Below the pieces are notes generated by a model. That model ran no database searches, was not told where the DNA came from, and worked only from the letters and a program-made list of their open reading frames with translations. From contig NZ_NJAJ01000011.1 in the NCBI RefSeq assembly GCF_002632825.1, positions 79,612 through 143,611 on the forward strand: 64,000 bases of DNA. Reading direction: 5' to 3'. The stretch is from Xenorhabdus stockiae. GTDB taxonomy: Bacteria > Pseudomonadota > Gammaproteobacteria > Enterobacterales > Enterobacteriaceae. Shown one piece after another: positions 9,912-20,004 of the stretch; position 1 is the stretch's first letter, and each line of letters begins with the position of its first letter. Made by a program: the position numbers and the translations under genes.

Positions 9912-11090
9912 TTAATCCAGATGTCGGCGGGTTTTCCATGCAGTCAGGCCAATAAACACGATGGCGCTGGCAATTAAAAACAGCAAATTTGTGATTAAAA
10001 CGGTACCGATATTACCCGCCAAAAACAGCGTTTGTAAGCTACTGACAAAATAACGGGCAGGAACAATATAAGTAGAAAGCTGAATCAACAACGGCATACT
10101 ATTTATTTCAAATACAAAGCCGGACAGCATAATGGCTGGCAAAAAAGCAGCATTAAGGGAAATCATTGCCGCATTAAATTGGTTACGGGTCACTGTCGAG
10201 ATTAATAACCCCATCCCTAAAGCAGTAGCGAGATACAGGCTGGAAATCAAAGCCAGTATCCAGAGCGAACCATGATAAGGAATACCCATAATAAAGACGG
10301 CAAAAACCATGCAAAGTACCATGACGAAAGAGCCGAGAACCTGATAGGGCAGTAATTTGGAAAGCAATAATTCAGTTCGGGTAACCTGAGTGGATAAAAG
10401 AGCCTCCATCGTACCCCGTTCCCATTCGCGAGCGACAACCAGAGAAGTCAGGATTGCTCCAACGACTGTTATGATAATTGAAATCGCACCGGGAATAAGA
10501 AAATGCTGGCTGATTGCAGCCGGATTAAACCAGTAACGGATTTGCATATCAATGAGTGGGATTGTTGAGGTTCCCTGATTTTGCCCTCGTTGCTGTAACC
10601 AGATTTGCCAAACCCCTTTAGCATAACCCTGTACAAAATTGGCTGTATTAGGTTCACTGCCATCAGTGATCACCTGAATTGGAGCATGCTCACTAACCCG
10701 GGTAAGCTGTGCATCAAAATTGACCGGGATAACAATAATGCCGCGAATTTCACCGGCCTGTATTTTATTGATCAAAAGTTGGCGGTTATTGCTGATCGTG
10801 GCATCAATATAAGGTGACCCGGTGAATGCATGAACCAGTTCCTGTGCATCTTTGCTTTGTTGCTCCATCAAGATACCGAGGCGAAGTTTACTGGAATCAA
10901 GATTAATCCCATAACCGAAAATAAACAGCAGCATAAGTGGAATCACGACAGCAATTAAGGTACTGCTGGGATCACGTATAATCTGCTTACTTTCTTTAAT
11001 ACAAAGTGCTTTTAGTCGCCGCCATGAAAAACTGACTGCTTTTTGAGTCTTGGGGGGTTGTTCAGCATGATTTGCTTCATTACGACTCAT
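9912..11090 (-). CDS. ybhS: ABC-2 type efflux permease YbhS
   Basis: 392 residues: a cytoplasmic N-terminus, first membrane segment [18 protein letters not shown], a periplasmic domain, and a C-terminal membrane bundle with [20 protein letters not shown]. Partner permease of YbhR. Its ATG overlaps the ybhF stop by four bases, so the two are translationally coupled. The N-terminal tail is a little longer than in E. coli. Confidence 0.93.
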   Translation of the reverse strand: MSRNEANHAEQPPKTQKAVSFSWRRLKALCIKESKQIIRDPSSTLIAVVIPLMLLFIFGYGINLDSSKLRLGILMEQQSKDAQELVHAFTGSPYIDATISNNRQLLINKIQAGEIRGIIVIPVNFDAQLTRVSEHAPIQVITDGSEPNTANFVQGYAKGVWQIWLQQRGQNQGTSTIPLIDMQIRYWFNPAAISQHFLIPGAISIIITVVGAILTSLVVAREWERGTMEALLSTQVTRTELLLSKLLPYQVLGSFVMVLCMVFAVFIMGIPYHGSLWILALISSLYLATALGMGLLISTVTRNQFNAAMISLNAAFLPAIMLSGFVFEINSMPLLIQLSTYIVPARYFVSSLQTLFLAGNIGTVLITNLLFLIASAIVFIGLTAWKTRRHLD

Positions 11091-12823
11091 TGCGGCTCCT
11101 TATCGTAATTCACCACGAGGTCGATAAAAACATCTTCCATTGAAGGGTTAGGGCGCTCTGTCGTTGATACCCGTCGCTTCAATTCGTCAGGTGTACCTGC
11201 TGCAATTAATTTTCCGCGAAAAACTAAACCGATACGGTCACAATACTCTGCTTCATCCATGAAATGTGTCGTGACCATCACGGTAACACCTTTATCCACC
11301 ATCCCATTGATATGTAACCAGAATTCACGACGTGTCAGTGGATCAACACCTGATGTCGGTTCATCCAGAAACAGAATATCGGGTTCATGCATCAGAGCAC
11401 AGGCAAGGGCCAGCCGTTGTTTAAAACCGAGTGGCAGGCTGTCGGTTGTTTGCTGCAAAATGGATTTCAGGCTGAAAGCACTGATCATTTCTGCCATTTT
11501 TTTCTTCTGATGGCGACCACTCAGACCATAAACGCCGGAAAAGAATTTCAGGTTTTGCTCTACGGTTAAATCACCATAGAGTGAAAATTTTTGTGCCATA
11601 TAACCGAGGTGTTGACGAGCCTGACCTGAATCGGTTTTTAAATCCATATTCAATACCAGTGCATTGCCATGTGTCGGAAGCATCAATCCACACATCATTT
11701 TGAATGTCGTCGACTTTCCTGCTCCATTGGGCCCCAGCAAGCCAAAAATTTCACCTCGTTTTACCTGAAAGTTCACATGATCTGTAGCAGTAAAGTCGCC
11801 GAATTTTTTTGTCAGATCACGCGCTTCTATTACGGTTTCTGCCGGATTTTGCGGGATCTGCGGCATGATTTCTGCCAGCTCTGAACGGCGGGAAGGGATG
11901 CCACCCAGTAAATCGATAAAAGCATCTTCAAAGCGTGGTTCCGCATCAAAAAGTTTGATATCAGGCAGTCCTATTTGCTGACCTAGTTCAGTACTGTCAG
12001 CGCCGGCTCTTAAAATCAGACGAAGGTATCTGCCCTGAATCACGCCATCGGTGACTTGTGGCAACGTGAGTGCCTGTTGCAGAATTTTTCGGCGGGAGTC
12101 TGGTTTGATATCAAGCAGAAAAGAGCGTCCTGCGATACCCTGAGTCAGTTTTTGCGGCTGACCGCGATAAAGCAATTCACCCTGATTCAGCAATAAAATA
12201 TCAGGGCAAAGTTCGGCTTCATCTAAATAAGAGGTGCTCCATAAAATCAGCATGCCATCAGAGGCAAGCTCATGCACCATTTGCCATAATTCCCGTCGGG
12301 CAATGGGATCTACACCCACGCCGGGTTCATCCAGCAAGAGCACTTTGGGGCTGCCGACCAATGTACAGGCCAGACCTAGCTTCTGTTTCATCCCGCCGGA
12401 GAGCTTACCTGCCAGTCGGTCAGTAAAGCGGGTTAAATCAGTAAAAGTCAGTAGCTTCCGGAAAGTGGATTGTCGCTCTTTTCCGGTTACACTACGCAGA
12501 TCTGCATATAAATCGAGGTTTTCCTGTACGGTTAAGTCTTCATACAGGCCAAATTTTTGGGGCATATAGCCCAGTTTAGAACGAACTTCGACACTGTCTT
12601 TAATGGGATCAAGCCCCATTATTTCAATAGTGCCGTGATTTGGCTTCAGTAACCCGGCCAACATTCGTATCAGTGTGGTTTTTCCCGCTCCATCCGGGCC
12701 GACAAGCCCAGTAACAGATCCCCCGAACAGCTCAGCATTTAATTGGGATACCGCCGGAATTTCTAACCCCGGAAAAGTTTTCTCCACACCGTTCAGTTTT
12801 ATTGTATAGGCTGAACTGGTCAT
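11087..12823 (-). CDS. ybhF: Double ATPase subunit of the YbhFSR exporter
   Basis: 578 residues with two complete ABC ATPase domains. Domain 1 has Walker [10 protein letters not shown] near residue 42, signature LSGGMKQK and Walker [13 protein letters not shown]. Domain 2 has GPNGAGKST near residue 363, LPLGFKQR and [13 protein letters not shown] linker of about 50 residues lies between them. It energises YbhR/YbhS export, with YbhG as periplasmic adaptor. The second signature motif starts LPLG rather than LSGG, as in other YbhF proteins. Confidence 0.95.
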   Translation of the reverse strand: MTSSAYTIKLNGVEKTFPGLEIPAVSQLNAELFGGSVTGLVGPDGAGKTTLIRMLAGLLKPNHGTIEIMGLDPIKDSVEVRSKLGYMPQKFGLYEDLTVQENLDLYADLRSVTGKERQSTFRKLLTFTDLTRFTDRLAGKLSGGMKQKLGLACTLVGSPKVLLLDEPGVGVDPIARRELWQMVHELASDGMLILWSTSYLDEAELCPDILLLNQGELLYRGQPQKLTQGIAGRSFLLDIKPDSRRKILQQALTLPQVTDGVIQGRYLRLILRAGADSTELGQQIGLPDIKLFDAEPRFEDAFIDLLGGIPSRRSELAEIMPQIPQNPAETVIEARDLTKKFGDFTATDHVNFQVKRGEIFGLLGPNGAGKSTTFKMMCGLMLPTHGNALVLNMDLKTDSGQARQHLGYMAQKFSLYGDLTVEQNLKFFSGVYGLSGRHQKKKMAEMISAFSLKSILQQTTDSLPLGFKQRLALACALMHEPDILFLDEPTSGVDPLTRREFWLHINGMVDKGVTVMVTTHFMDEAEYCDRIGLVFRGKLIAAGTPDELKRRVSTTERPNPSMEDVFIDLVVNYDKEPQ

Positions 12824-12832
12824 ATTGTTGCC

Positions 12833-13822
12833 TTACTTGTCTGAGTCAGTAAAACGCAACGTAACGGGCATTCCTTGCTTTAGCTCTTTATCCGGATCAT
12901 TGACAATAATACGCAGGCGATAAACTAAATCTGTCCTTAAGTCGGGAGTTTCAACATTTTTCGGGGTAAATTCTGCGGTCGGGGAAACAAAACCAATTTT
13001 GCCGTGGTAAGGCTGATTTTTTCGGCCATCGGTATAAATCAGAATATTTCGTCCTGCTGTTGCCTGATTGAGATTCGGCTCATCAATGTATGCTCTTATC
13101 CAGACAGGATTAGTTAGTGATAGCGTAAAGACCGTATTGCCGGCGGCCAGAATTGTGCCCGGCTCAATGGCTCTGGTAAGGATAATTCCGTCGGAAGGGG
13201 AAAGAAGATGAGTATCCTGCAAACTGAGTTCAGCCTGAGCGACTGCCGCCTCAGTCTGAGCGAACTGGGCTTTGGCTGAAGCAATATCTTCTTTACGATT
13301 CCCAGCCTCAAACTGACGTAATTTATCTTTGGCTGCCTGATAAGCGGCCAACGCCTGATGTTGCCCGGTTTTCGCATTTTCCAGATCGTTGGCTGAAATC
13401 ATTTTGCGTTGCCATAATTCCTGCTGTCGCTTCAGAAAACTATCAGCAAAGCGGAATGCGGATTCTTTTTGAGCAACTTCAGCACGCACTTGTGCAATTT
13501 CTTCTAAGCGATAACCTGCTTCTGCTTTTATAAGATTTGCCTTAGCGGCATCGCGGTTGGCTTTGGCCTGATTCAGGGAATTAATAAAGGGAGAGTTATC
13601 GAGCTGGCCAAGAAGCTGGCCTGCGGTGATGGTATCTCCTTCATCCACTTGCAGGGTTTCCAGCTTGCCATTGACCCGGAACCCAAGGTTGACTGTTCTG
13701 ATATCAACATTGCCATACAGGGTTAACTCTTTGTCATTTCGTTCCTGATAATAGTAAATACCAATGACAGCAGTAATAATGATGATCGCTAATAGGACAA
13801 GAGCAAACTTTTTAGTGTTCAT
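12833..13822 (-). CDS. ybhG: HlyD-family membrane fusion protein YbhG
   Basis: 329 residues. A single N-terminal membrane anchor ([18 protein letters not shown]) is followed by a barrel/lipoyl half-motif ([18 protein letters not shown]), a long alanine-, glutamine- and lysine-rich coiled-coil hairpin (about residues 75-200) and a beta-barrel domain. It is the periplasmic adaptor that links the YbhFSR pump to an outer-membrane channel. It ends 9 bases before ybhF. Confidence 0.93.
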   Translation of the reverse strand: MNTKKFALVLLAIIIITAVIGIYYYQERNDKELTLYGNVDIRTVNLGFRVNGKLETLQVDEGDTITAGQLLGQLDNSPFINSLNQAKANRDAAKANLIKAEAGYRLEEIAQVRAEVAQKESAFRFADSFLKRQQELWQRKMISANDLENAKTGQHQALAAYQAAKDKLRQFEAGNRKEDIASAKAQFAQTEAAVAQAELSLQDTHLLSPSDGIILTRAIEPGTILAAGNTVFTLSLTNPVWIRAYIDEPNLNQATAGRNILIYTDGRKNQPYHGKIGFVSPTAEFTPKNVETPDLRTDLVYRLRIIVNDPDKELKQGMPVTLRFTDSDK

Positions 13823-13871
13823 ACTACTATCCCTTATACGTTATTAAATTTTCGAATCGTCCTGCGGGTGG

Positions 13872-14549
13872 TTATTTTTTCCTCAGTCCATTAAGTAATA
13901 TATTAATATGTTGAGTTAAGACCTGATTAATTAACTCATATTCTCGGGTACCAATATTATCCCAGCCGGTCTGACGTAATAGAGCTTCCCGTGCCAACCG
14001 GAAGGAGAGGATTTCCCCTAATAAGGCATGTGTGTGGATTTGGGTGGAAACGTGACCTTCATCAGCGCCGATATAATGGGCAATGAGTTTATTCAGGCGG
14101 GAATAAATCGGAGCAAGTCCCTGTTCATGAATAACGCTATAAGCTTCTGTAGGCGTCAATTGTTCATGCGACATAATACGGCTGAGATTAAGGCTGCTTT
14201 TATCGAAAATGAGATGGTTATAGCTAATCAGCCCCTGATGAATAAATGCCAGTATCTGTTCTTGCGGATAAGGTTGAGGCGTTGTGATAAAAAATTGGTC
14301 AATAGATGCAATCAGCAGGGAAAATTCTGCTTTTAATCTGTCGGCAATATGTTGTGCGACAGCAAGATATAGCCCTTCTTTAGAGCCAAAATAATAAGCA
14401 ATGGCGGCGATATTTTGTTTTGCGTGTTGGGCAATATTACGGGTAGTTGCGCCTTCCAGACCTGATTTACCAAAAATCTCTAATGCAGATTCAAGAAGTT
14501 GTTGCTTAGCTTGTTCGCCTCGTGACGTCTGAGCCGTTTTCGCTGCCAT
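13872..14549 (-). CDS. cecR: TetR-family regulator CecR
   Basis: 225 residues with an N-terminal TetR helix-turn-helix (LLESALEIFGKSGLEGATTRNIAQHAKQ begins near residue 18, then IAAIAYYFGSKEGLY). In E. coli CecR (YbiH) controls its own operon with ybhGFSR and the divergent rhlE, and influences sensitivity to cefoperazone and chloramphenicol. The arrangement here is the same: divergent from rhlE and first gene of the efflux operon. A candidate operator lies upstream. Confidence 0.93.
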   Translation of the reverse strand: MAAKTAQTSRGEQAKQQLLESALEIFGKSGLEGATTRNIAQHAKQNIAAIAYYFGSKEGLYLAVAQHIADRLKAEFSLLIASIDQFFITTPQPYPQEQILAFIHQGLISYNHLIFDKSSLNLSRIMSHEQLTPTEAYSVIHEQGLAPIYSRLNKLIAHYIGADEGHVSTQIHTHALLGEILSFRLAREALLRQTGWDNIGTREYELINQVLTQHINILLNGLRKK

Positions 14550-14613
14550 GTTGGAAAATATCCTGTGATAAGAGCCATTAAAATGGTCATAAATATATCA
14601 ATCGTATGATTAA

Positions 14614-14627
14614 CTTTAAAACTAAAG
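14614..14627. promoter_or_regulatory. Candidate CecR operator
   Basis: An inverted repeat CTTTA-AAAC-TAAAG lies in the 271-bp region between cecR and rhlE, 65 bases upstream of cecR. Palindromes of this sort are typical of TetR-family operators. I did not compare it with a published CecR site. Confidence 0.3.
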
Positions 14628-14820
14628 CATCCTGATGTAAAGATGACATAAATTTACCTATGCTGCATGCTGTTTGAAAAAACATATCTGTTATAATGCC
14701 GCACCTATGGTGCATTGCAGTTTATGTAATTTCTAAGCGTTTTATCGCGTCTTTTCTCTTCCCATAAAACTGCCCCTGAATTGATATCAGGAATGGTGAA
14801 GTCTGGAGTATTTCTTATTT

Positions 14821-16155
14821 ATGAATTTTGAGTCACTCGGCTTGAAGGCTGATATTTTGCGTGCCATTGAAGAACAAGGATACGCAGAGCCTACCCCTAT
14901 TCAGCAACAGGCAATTCCTGTTGTGTTGTCCGGTAAAGATCTACTGGCGAGTGCCCAGACTGGAACGGGGAAAACGGCAGGTTTTACTTTGCCTATCTTA
15001 CAGTTATTGAGTGAATCTCCCATTCAATCTAAAGGGCGTCGCCCGGTCAGGGCTTTGATCCTGACGCCAACCCGTGAACTGGCGGCACAAGTGGGGGAAA
15101 ATGTCCGCAATTATAGCAAATATCTCCGGCTACGTTCCTTTGTGGTATTTGGAGGGGTCAGTATCAACCCGCAAATGATGAAATTGCGTGGTGGAGTCGA
15201 TATTTTAGTAGCAACACCAGGGCGTTTGCTGGATTTGGAACACCAAAATGCCGTAGACCTATCCCACGTGGAAATGCTGATCCTGGATGAAGCGGATCGT
15301 ATGTTGGATATGGGCTTTATTCATGATATTCGTCGGGTACTGAATAAACTGCCAGCCAAACGTCAGAATCTGCTGTTTTCAGCAACATTCTCGGATGAGA
15401 TCAAAAATCTGGCTAACAAATTGCTGCGTGATCCGGTCAGTGTAGAAGTTGCCCGTCGTAATTCAGCTTCTGAGCAAATTGAACAGGCTGTCCATTTTGT
15501 AGATAAGAAACGCAAAGGGGAATTGCTTTCTTATATGATTGGCAGCCAGAACTGGCAACAGGTACTGGTATTTACCCGTACGAAACATGGCGCAAACCGT
15601 TTGGCAGAACAGCTCAATAAAGATGGTGTTACTGCGGCAGCGATTCATGGCAATAAGAGCCAGGGGGCTAGAACCCGTGCATTGGCTGATTTTAAAAGTG
15701 GTCAGATACGGGCATTAGTTGCAACGGATATCGCGGCCCGTGGGCTGGATATTGACCAGCTACCTCATGTTGTTAACTATGAATTGCCGAATGTTGCAGA
15801 AGATTATGTGCATCGTATCGGTCGTACCGGTCGTGCCGAAGCAACAGGGCAGGCAATCTCTCTGGTATGTGTTGATGAACATAAGTTATTGAAAGATATT
15901 GAGCGCTTGCTGAAACGGGAAATTCCGCGTATCACCACTCCCGGCTATGAACCCGATCCTTCGATTAAAGCAGAGCCTATCCAGAATGGCCGTAACGGGC
16001 GCAGCAATCAGCCCCGAGCTCAGCGTACCGGTGATAAACAGGGCGCTAACCGGCAAAATCATGGCCATTCACGCAACAAGAATGTATGGCCAAAGAGTGC
16101 CTCATCACAGAAACCTCGCAATCGCAGACCAGCTAAAGCGGTAGCAGGAGAGTAA
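14821..16155 (+). CDS. rhlE: ATP-dependent RNA helicase RhlE
   Basis: DEAD-box helicase, 444 residues, acting in ribosome assembly and RNA turnover. Q motif [11 protein letters not shown], Walker A AQTGTGKT near residue 45, PTRELA, DEAD ([10 protein letters not shown]), SAT (LFSATF), and C-terminal ARGLDI and HRIGRTGR, followed by a basic, glutamine/asparagine-rich tail. It starts divergently from cecR, as in E. coli; dusC follows after 4 bases, which is not the E. coli order (ybiA follows there). Confidence 0.96.
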   Translation: MNFESLGLKADILRAIEEQGYAEPTPIQQQAIPVVLSGKDLLASAQTGTGKTAGFTLPILQLLSESPIQSKGRRPVRALILTPTRELAAQVGENVRNYSKYLRLRSFVVFGGVSINPQMMKLRGGVDILVATPGRLLDLEHQNAVDLSHVEMLILDEADRMLDMGFIHDIRRVLNKLPAKRQNLLFSATFSDEIKNLANKLLRDPVSVEVARRNSASEQIEQAVHFVDKKRKGELLSYMIGSQNWQQVLVFTRTKHGANRLAEQLNKDGVTAAAIHGNKSQGARTRALADFKSGQIRALVATDIAARGLDIDQLPHVVNYELPNVAEDYVHRIGRTGRAEATGQAISLVCVDEHKLLKDIERLLKREIPRITTPGYEPDPSIKAEPIQNGRNGRSNQPRAQRTGDKQGANRQNHGHSRNKNVWPKSASSQKPRNRRPAKAVAGE

Positions 16156-16159
16156 TACA

Positions 16160-17131
16160 ATGCGCGTTTTGCTGGCTCCGATGGAAGGCGTTCTGGATTC
16201 ACTGGTCAGGGAATTGCTTAGTGAGGTCAATGATTACGATCTCTGTATTACGGAATTCCTGCGGATCGTGGATAGCTTATTGCCGGTAAAGTCTTTTTAC
16301 CGTTTGTGTCCTGAACTGTATCGCCAGAGCAGGACGCCATCGGGAACACCGGTCAGGATACAGCTTTTAGGGCAAGATCCGTCATGGCTGGCTGAAAATG
16401 CAGTCAGAGCGGTGGAATTGGGTTCGTGGGGCGTTGATTTAAATTGTGGCTGTCCTTCCAAAACTGTCAATGGTAATGGCGGCGGGGCTACTTTACTGAA
16501 AGATCCCGAGCTTATCTACCGAGGAGCCAAAGCCATGCGGCAAGCTGTACCGGCAGAATTGCCGGTTACAGTCAAAGTACGTCTGGGATGGGATTCCGAT
16601 GCCCGGCAGTTTGAAATTGCAGATGCTGTTCAGCAGGCAGGTGCAACTGAACTGGTAGTGCATGGACGTACTAAGGAAGATGGCTATAAAGCAGAACGCA
16701 TAAACTGGCAGGCGATTGGCGAGATCCGCCGTCGCCTTGCCATACCGGTCATTGCGAATGGAGAAATATGGGACTGGCAAAGTGCACAGGAGTGTCTCAA
16801 AGTCACCGGATGTGATTCAGTGATGATTGGCCGTGGTGCGCTGCATGTGCCGAATTTAAGCCGGGTGATTAAATTTAATGAACCGAAAATGTCGTGGCAT
16901 GGTGTGCTCCGGCTATTACAGAAATACACCCTGTTGGAAAAACAAGGAGATACCGGTTTATATCATGTCGCCCGTATTAAGCAATGGCTTGGTTATCTAC
17001 GTAGAGAATACCGTGAAGCTGAGGAGCTATTTGTGCAAGTCAGGGCATTAAAAACGTCATCGGCTATAGCTGAAATGATTTCTCGAGTTGTAGAGAACGA
17101 CATGTATTTGGTTGATAACGCAGCGGTTTAG
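16160..17131 (+). CDS. dusC: tRNA-dihydrouridine(16) synthase
   Basis: FMN-dependent reductase that makes dihydrouridine at position 16 of tRNA. 323 residues with [13 protein letters not shown] at the N-terminus, active-site [18 protein letters not shown] near residue 93, [15 protein letters not shown] and GRGAL. It matches E. coli DusC (YohI) throughout. The start is 4 bases after the rhlE stop, so co-transcription is likely. In E. coli dusC lies in the 48-min region, so its place here reflects rearrangement. Confidence 0.95.
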   Translation: MRVLLAPMEGVLDSLVRELLSEVNDYDLCITEFLRIVDSLLPVKSFYRLCPELYRQSRTPSGTPVRIQLLGQDPSWLAENAVRAVELGSWGVDLNCGCPSKTVNGNGGGATLLKDPELIYRGAKAMRQAVPAELPVTVKVRLGWDSDARQFEIADAVQQAGATELVVHGRTKEDGYKAERINWQAIGEIRRRLAIPVIANGEIWDWQSAQECLKVTGCDSVMIGRGALHVPNLSRVIKFNEPKMSWHGVLRLLQKYTLLEKQGDTGLYHVARIKQWLGYLRREYREAEELFVQVRALKTSSAIAEMISRVVENDMYLVDNAAV

Positions 17132-17215
17132 TTGACGTATTCTCAGGTCCCTATCAGTTTCTACAATGATAATGATGTTATTTTTATCGTTATTGTTCTC
17201 TATTCTGAAAGATGC

Positions 17216-17357
17216 TATACACTTCGTTTTTCAGATTGCGCCTTTGCTGGTTGCGCTTATTCACCCCAGTCACCTTTTTTACAGACAGACGGTTATCTAT
17301 GCTTTCGGGGATGAACACCCTTGCTGCCGCGATGTAGCCTGAAAGATATTGTGTATA
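17216..17357. repeat. ERIC element A, extended apical form
   Basis: Starts TATACACTTCG and ends GTGTATA like other ERICs here, with the core tracts TTCACCCCAGT and CTATGCTTTCGGGGATGAACACCC. It is about 142 bp, because the centre has CACCTTTTTTACAGACAGACGG instead of the short CACATAGTTATCTATG loop; copy D has a similar extension. Confidence 0.85.
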
Positions 17358-17442
17358 CATATTGAATATTTCATAAGCAAATTGTCTGAATTGACCACAT
17401 CTGTCAGCTGGATTGTCACAAATTTGATCATTTGTTCCGTGA

Positions 17443-17507
17443 GACATTTCTTCATGTTTTGCTGATGTTATTCATCATCGGATGCTGAAGCGGGCCTGAG
17501 AAATGTC
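17443..17507. promoter_or_regulatory. 9-bp inverted repeat upstream of metY
   Basis: GACATTTCT (17443-17451) and AGAAATGTC (17499-17507) are perfect inverted repeats 47 bases apart, ending 44 bases before the metY start. This could be a leader stem or paired operator half-sites. The rest of the 420-bp gap between dusC and metY holds ERIC A and nothing else I recognise. Confidence 0.35.
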
Positions 17508-17551
17508 CATTTCATTATGACCTTACTTGTAATTCAATGAAGGAAATGCCA

Positions 17552-18826
17552 ATGAAATTAGAAACACTGTCCATTCATGCCGGTTACTCTCCTGACCCTA
17601 CAACTAAAGCAGTTGCAGTCCCAATTTATCAAACAACGTCCTATGCCTTTGATGACTCACAGCATGGCGCTGATTTATTTGATTTAAAAGTTGAAGGCAA
17701 CATTTACACCCGCATTATGAACCCGACTAATGATGTGCTGGAAAAACGTATTGCTGCTTTAGAAGGAGGAGTGGGTGCACTTGCTGTTGCCTCTGGCATG
17801 GCAGCAATCACCTATGCTATTCAGACAATTACTGGCCTGGGAGATAACATTGTTTCTGTAGCAAAATTGTATGGCGGAACTTATAACTTAATGACACATA
17901 ATTTCCCAAATATTGGGATTGAAGTCCGTTTTGTTGATCATGACGATCTTGCAGCTCTTGAATCGATGATTGATGAAAGAACCAAAGCCGTTTTTTGTGA
18001 AACGATCTGTAATCCAAGCGGGAATATTATTGATATCCGTGCATTCGCTGATATTGCTCATCGGCACGGTATTCCACTTATTGCCGATAATACCGTTGCA
18101 ACACCTTACTTGTGTCGTCCGTTTGAACATGGTGCCGATATTATCGTACATTCCCTGACCAAGTATATTGGTGGTCATGGAAATTCTATTGGTGGAATAG
18201 TGATTGATTCGGGCAATTTTCCTTGGGCAGACTATAAGGATCGTTTTGCTGTTTTGAATACGCCAGATCCTGCCTATCATGGTATAAATTATCTCGAACA
18301 TTTTGGTGTAGCAGCATTTATTGCCCGTTGTCGTGTTGGGCAGTTGCGTAGTACAGGTGCGTCCCTTTCCCCTTTTAATGCCTTTTTGATTCTACAGGGC
18401 CTTGAAACACTCGCTCTTCGTATGGAACGTCATACTGAAAATGCCTTGAAAGTTGCTCAATATCTGGAACAACATCCTTTGGTATCCTGGGTTAAATACG
18501 CCGGGCTACCGACACACCCTGAATATGATTTGGCTGTACGCTATATGGGAGGGAAACCTTCTGCTATTTTATCTTTCGGTATTAAGGGAGAGGAAAAAGC
18601 AGCGACACGTTTTATTGATGCTCTGCAACTGATTACACGTTTGGTTAATATTGGTGATGCTAAATCATTGGCTTGTCATCCGGCGTCTACAACTCATCGT
18701 CAATTAAATGAAGAAGAGTTGATAAAAGCCGGCGCATCACGAGATTTGATCCGTTTATCTATCGGCATTGAGCATAGTGATGACATTATTGCAGATCTTG
18801 CACAAGCATTGGATATGGCAAAATAA
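17552..18826 (+). CDS. metY: O-acetylhomoserine aminocarboxypropyltransferase / sulfhydrylase
   Basis: PLP enzyme of the Cys/Met metabolism family, about 424 residues. It makes homocysteine from O-acetylhomoserine and sulfide. The N-terminus LETLSIHAGYSPDPTTKA, the SGMAAITYA loop, and the PLP lysine in HSLTKYIGGHGNSIGG near residue 205 are MetY-like rather than MetB/MetC-like, as is the length above 420. Start ATG 17552 is chosen because AAGGA lies 7 bases upstream; an in-frame ATG at 17537 lacks a site. E. coli does not carry this gene, so it is an addition to the backbone. Confidence 0.9.
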   Translation: MKLETLSIHAGYSPDPTTKAVAVPIYQTTSYAFDDSQHGADLFDLKVEGNIYTRIMNPTNDVLEKRIAALEGGVGALAVASGMAAITYAIQTITGLGDNIVSVAKLYGGTYNLMTHNFPNIGIEVRFVDHDDLAALESMIDERTKAVFCETICNPSGNIIDIRAFADIAHRHGIPLIADNTVATPYLCRPFEHGADIIVHSLTKYIGGHGNSIGGIVIDSGNFPWADYKDRFAVLNTPDPAYHGINYLEHFGVAAFIARCRVGQLRSTGASLSPFNAFLILQGLETLALRMERHTENALKVAQYLEQHPLVSWVKYAGLPTHPEYDLAVRYMGGKPSAILSFGIKGEEKAATRFIDALQLITRLVNIGDAKSLACHPASTTHRQLNEEELIKAGASRDLIRLSIGIEHSDDIIADLAQALDMAK

Positions 18827-18832
18827 TTGAAA

Positions 18833-18950
18833 TATACCAACGAATTGCAAGCTATGTTGTAGTGGCGAAGGAATGACAAATTCGTCATGAATGAATTTGT
18901 CCAGCCAAAAGCTGGCCTCTGGTGAGAGGCAGGAGCCTCTCAGTAATCCT
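18833..18950. repeat. ERIC element B, degenerate, with inserted module
   Basis: Begins TATACCAACGAATTGCAAGC, then carries GACAAATTCGTC ... GAATTTGTCCAGCCAAAAGCTGG and a GTGAGAGGCAGGAGCC stretch that matches the extra module in ERIC J at 50.9 kb. The right-hand ERIC arm cannot be recognised, so this is a decayed copy of the long form. Confidence 0.65.
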
Positions 18951-19327
18951 GCAAAAAACTGACGATTCTATATTCATAACCACATACCGAGGATGAGTGG
19001 CTATATTTGCCTACTCCGATGGCATCCGCACATTGTTTTTTTATCGGGTATATAGAATTCATATAATTATAATGTCCGGACTATTTTTCGATTAATTCGA
19101 TTTTTAAATATCTGAGGAAATGTTTAATTAATCAAAAACAACAATGATATTAAATTAATTAAAGACATATTTTGATTTAACTGAACCCTATCATTCCTTA
19201 TTATTATTCATAAACTGACAGCTTTCTACTATTTGCAATTTTTTTAGTTAGTGTCTTAAATTAGGGAATGTAGTTAAGACATTCTCAGTAAAATCTCATC
19301 AGGGCGTTAGCTCTTATTGATACCCAA

Positions 19328-19425
19328 TATACCCAGAGTTTCGAGCTGCATCGCGGCGTCAAGGGCATTTATTCCCGAGACCATAGATAATTATGCGGTC
19401 AGGGAAAATGAAGCCAGCCAAAAAT
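19328..19425. repeat. ERIC element C, right end missing
   Basis: TATACCC, then TTTCGAGCTGCATCGCGGCG and CATAGATAATTATGCGGTCAGGG, ending near AGCCAGCCAAAAA. It lacks the terminal CTTGAAAGACGAAGGGTATA arm. Confidence 0.7.
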
Positions 19426-19474
19426 AGGTGGTTTGAGATAAAATGGTATATTTAATAAAATCAGGGGGTTGAGT

Positions 19475-19723
19475 ATGGGTATTCTGTCATGGATCATCTT
19501 TGGTTTAATTGCCGGGATCATAGCGAAGTGGATTATGCCGGGTGATAATAGCAGCGGTATCATTATGACGGTGATTTTAGGGATTATTGGTGCAGTTGTC
19601 GGGGGCTATATAAGTACATTCTTTGGCATGGGAAAAGTAGATGGATTTAATTTGGGAAGTTTTGCCATTGCTGTTATTGGTGCACTGGTTGTCCTGTTTA
19701 TATATCACAAAGTTTCTAATTAA
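19475..19723 (+). CDS. GlsB/YeaQ/YmgE family small membrane protein
   Basis: 82 residues with three hydrophobic segments and the glycine-rich family core (WIIFGLIAGIIAKWIMPG, then VILGIIGAVVGGYI). Known as the 'transglycosylase-associated' family, often stress induced; the molecular function is unclear. ATG 19475 gives MGILSWIIFG, typical of the family; an in-frame TTG at 19469 is less likely. A single-gene unit with its own terminator-like hairpin. Confidence 0.85.
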   Translation: MGILSWIIFGLIAGIIAKWIMPGDNSSGIIMTVILGIIGAVVGGYISTFFGMGKVDGFNLGSFAIAVIGALVVLFIYHKVSN

Positions 19724-19773
19724 TTTAATAGTACTTATTAATCTTAATAATAGATTTAAGATGAGTGATAGAA

Positions 19774-19800
19774 AAAGGGCATGATAATTTGATGCCCTTT
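19774..19800. terminator. Hairpin after the GlsB-like gene
   Basis: Perfect 9-bp stem AAAGGGCAT / ATGCCCTTT with a 9-base loop, abutting the left end of ERIC D. Confidence 0.6.
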
Positions 19801-19940
19801 ATACACTTCGTCTTTCAAGTTGCCTCTTTGTTAGCTGCGCTCGCTCACTCCGGTCTCCGTTTTTATAAACATACGGTTTATCTATGCTCCTGGGGATTAA
19901 CTCCCTTGCCGCCGCGACGCATCTTGAAATCCATTGTATA
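19800..19940. repeat. ERIC element D, extended apical form
   Basis: TATACACTTCGTCTTTCAAG at the left, CATCTTGAAATCCATTGTATA at the right, with CTATGCTCCTGGGGATTAAC in between (the ERIC1R primer region). The loop is replaced by CTCCGTTTTTATAAACATACGG, making it about 141 bp, like copy A. Confidence 0.9.
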
Positions 19941-20004
19941 TATAACTTTTATCTTTTAAATTATTTTTGCCAGTGTGAAACAGCTCAACCACTCAAGTAT
20001 ATTA

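Larger units (their letters stand above)
18827..19474. other. 648-bp intergenic region with two degraded ERICs
   Basis: Holds ERIC B and ERIC C (separate entries) separated by about 350 bases of AT-rich sequence with no ORF. I see nothing else in it. Confidence 0.7.
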
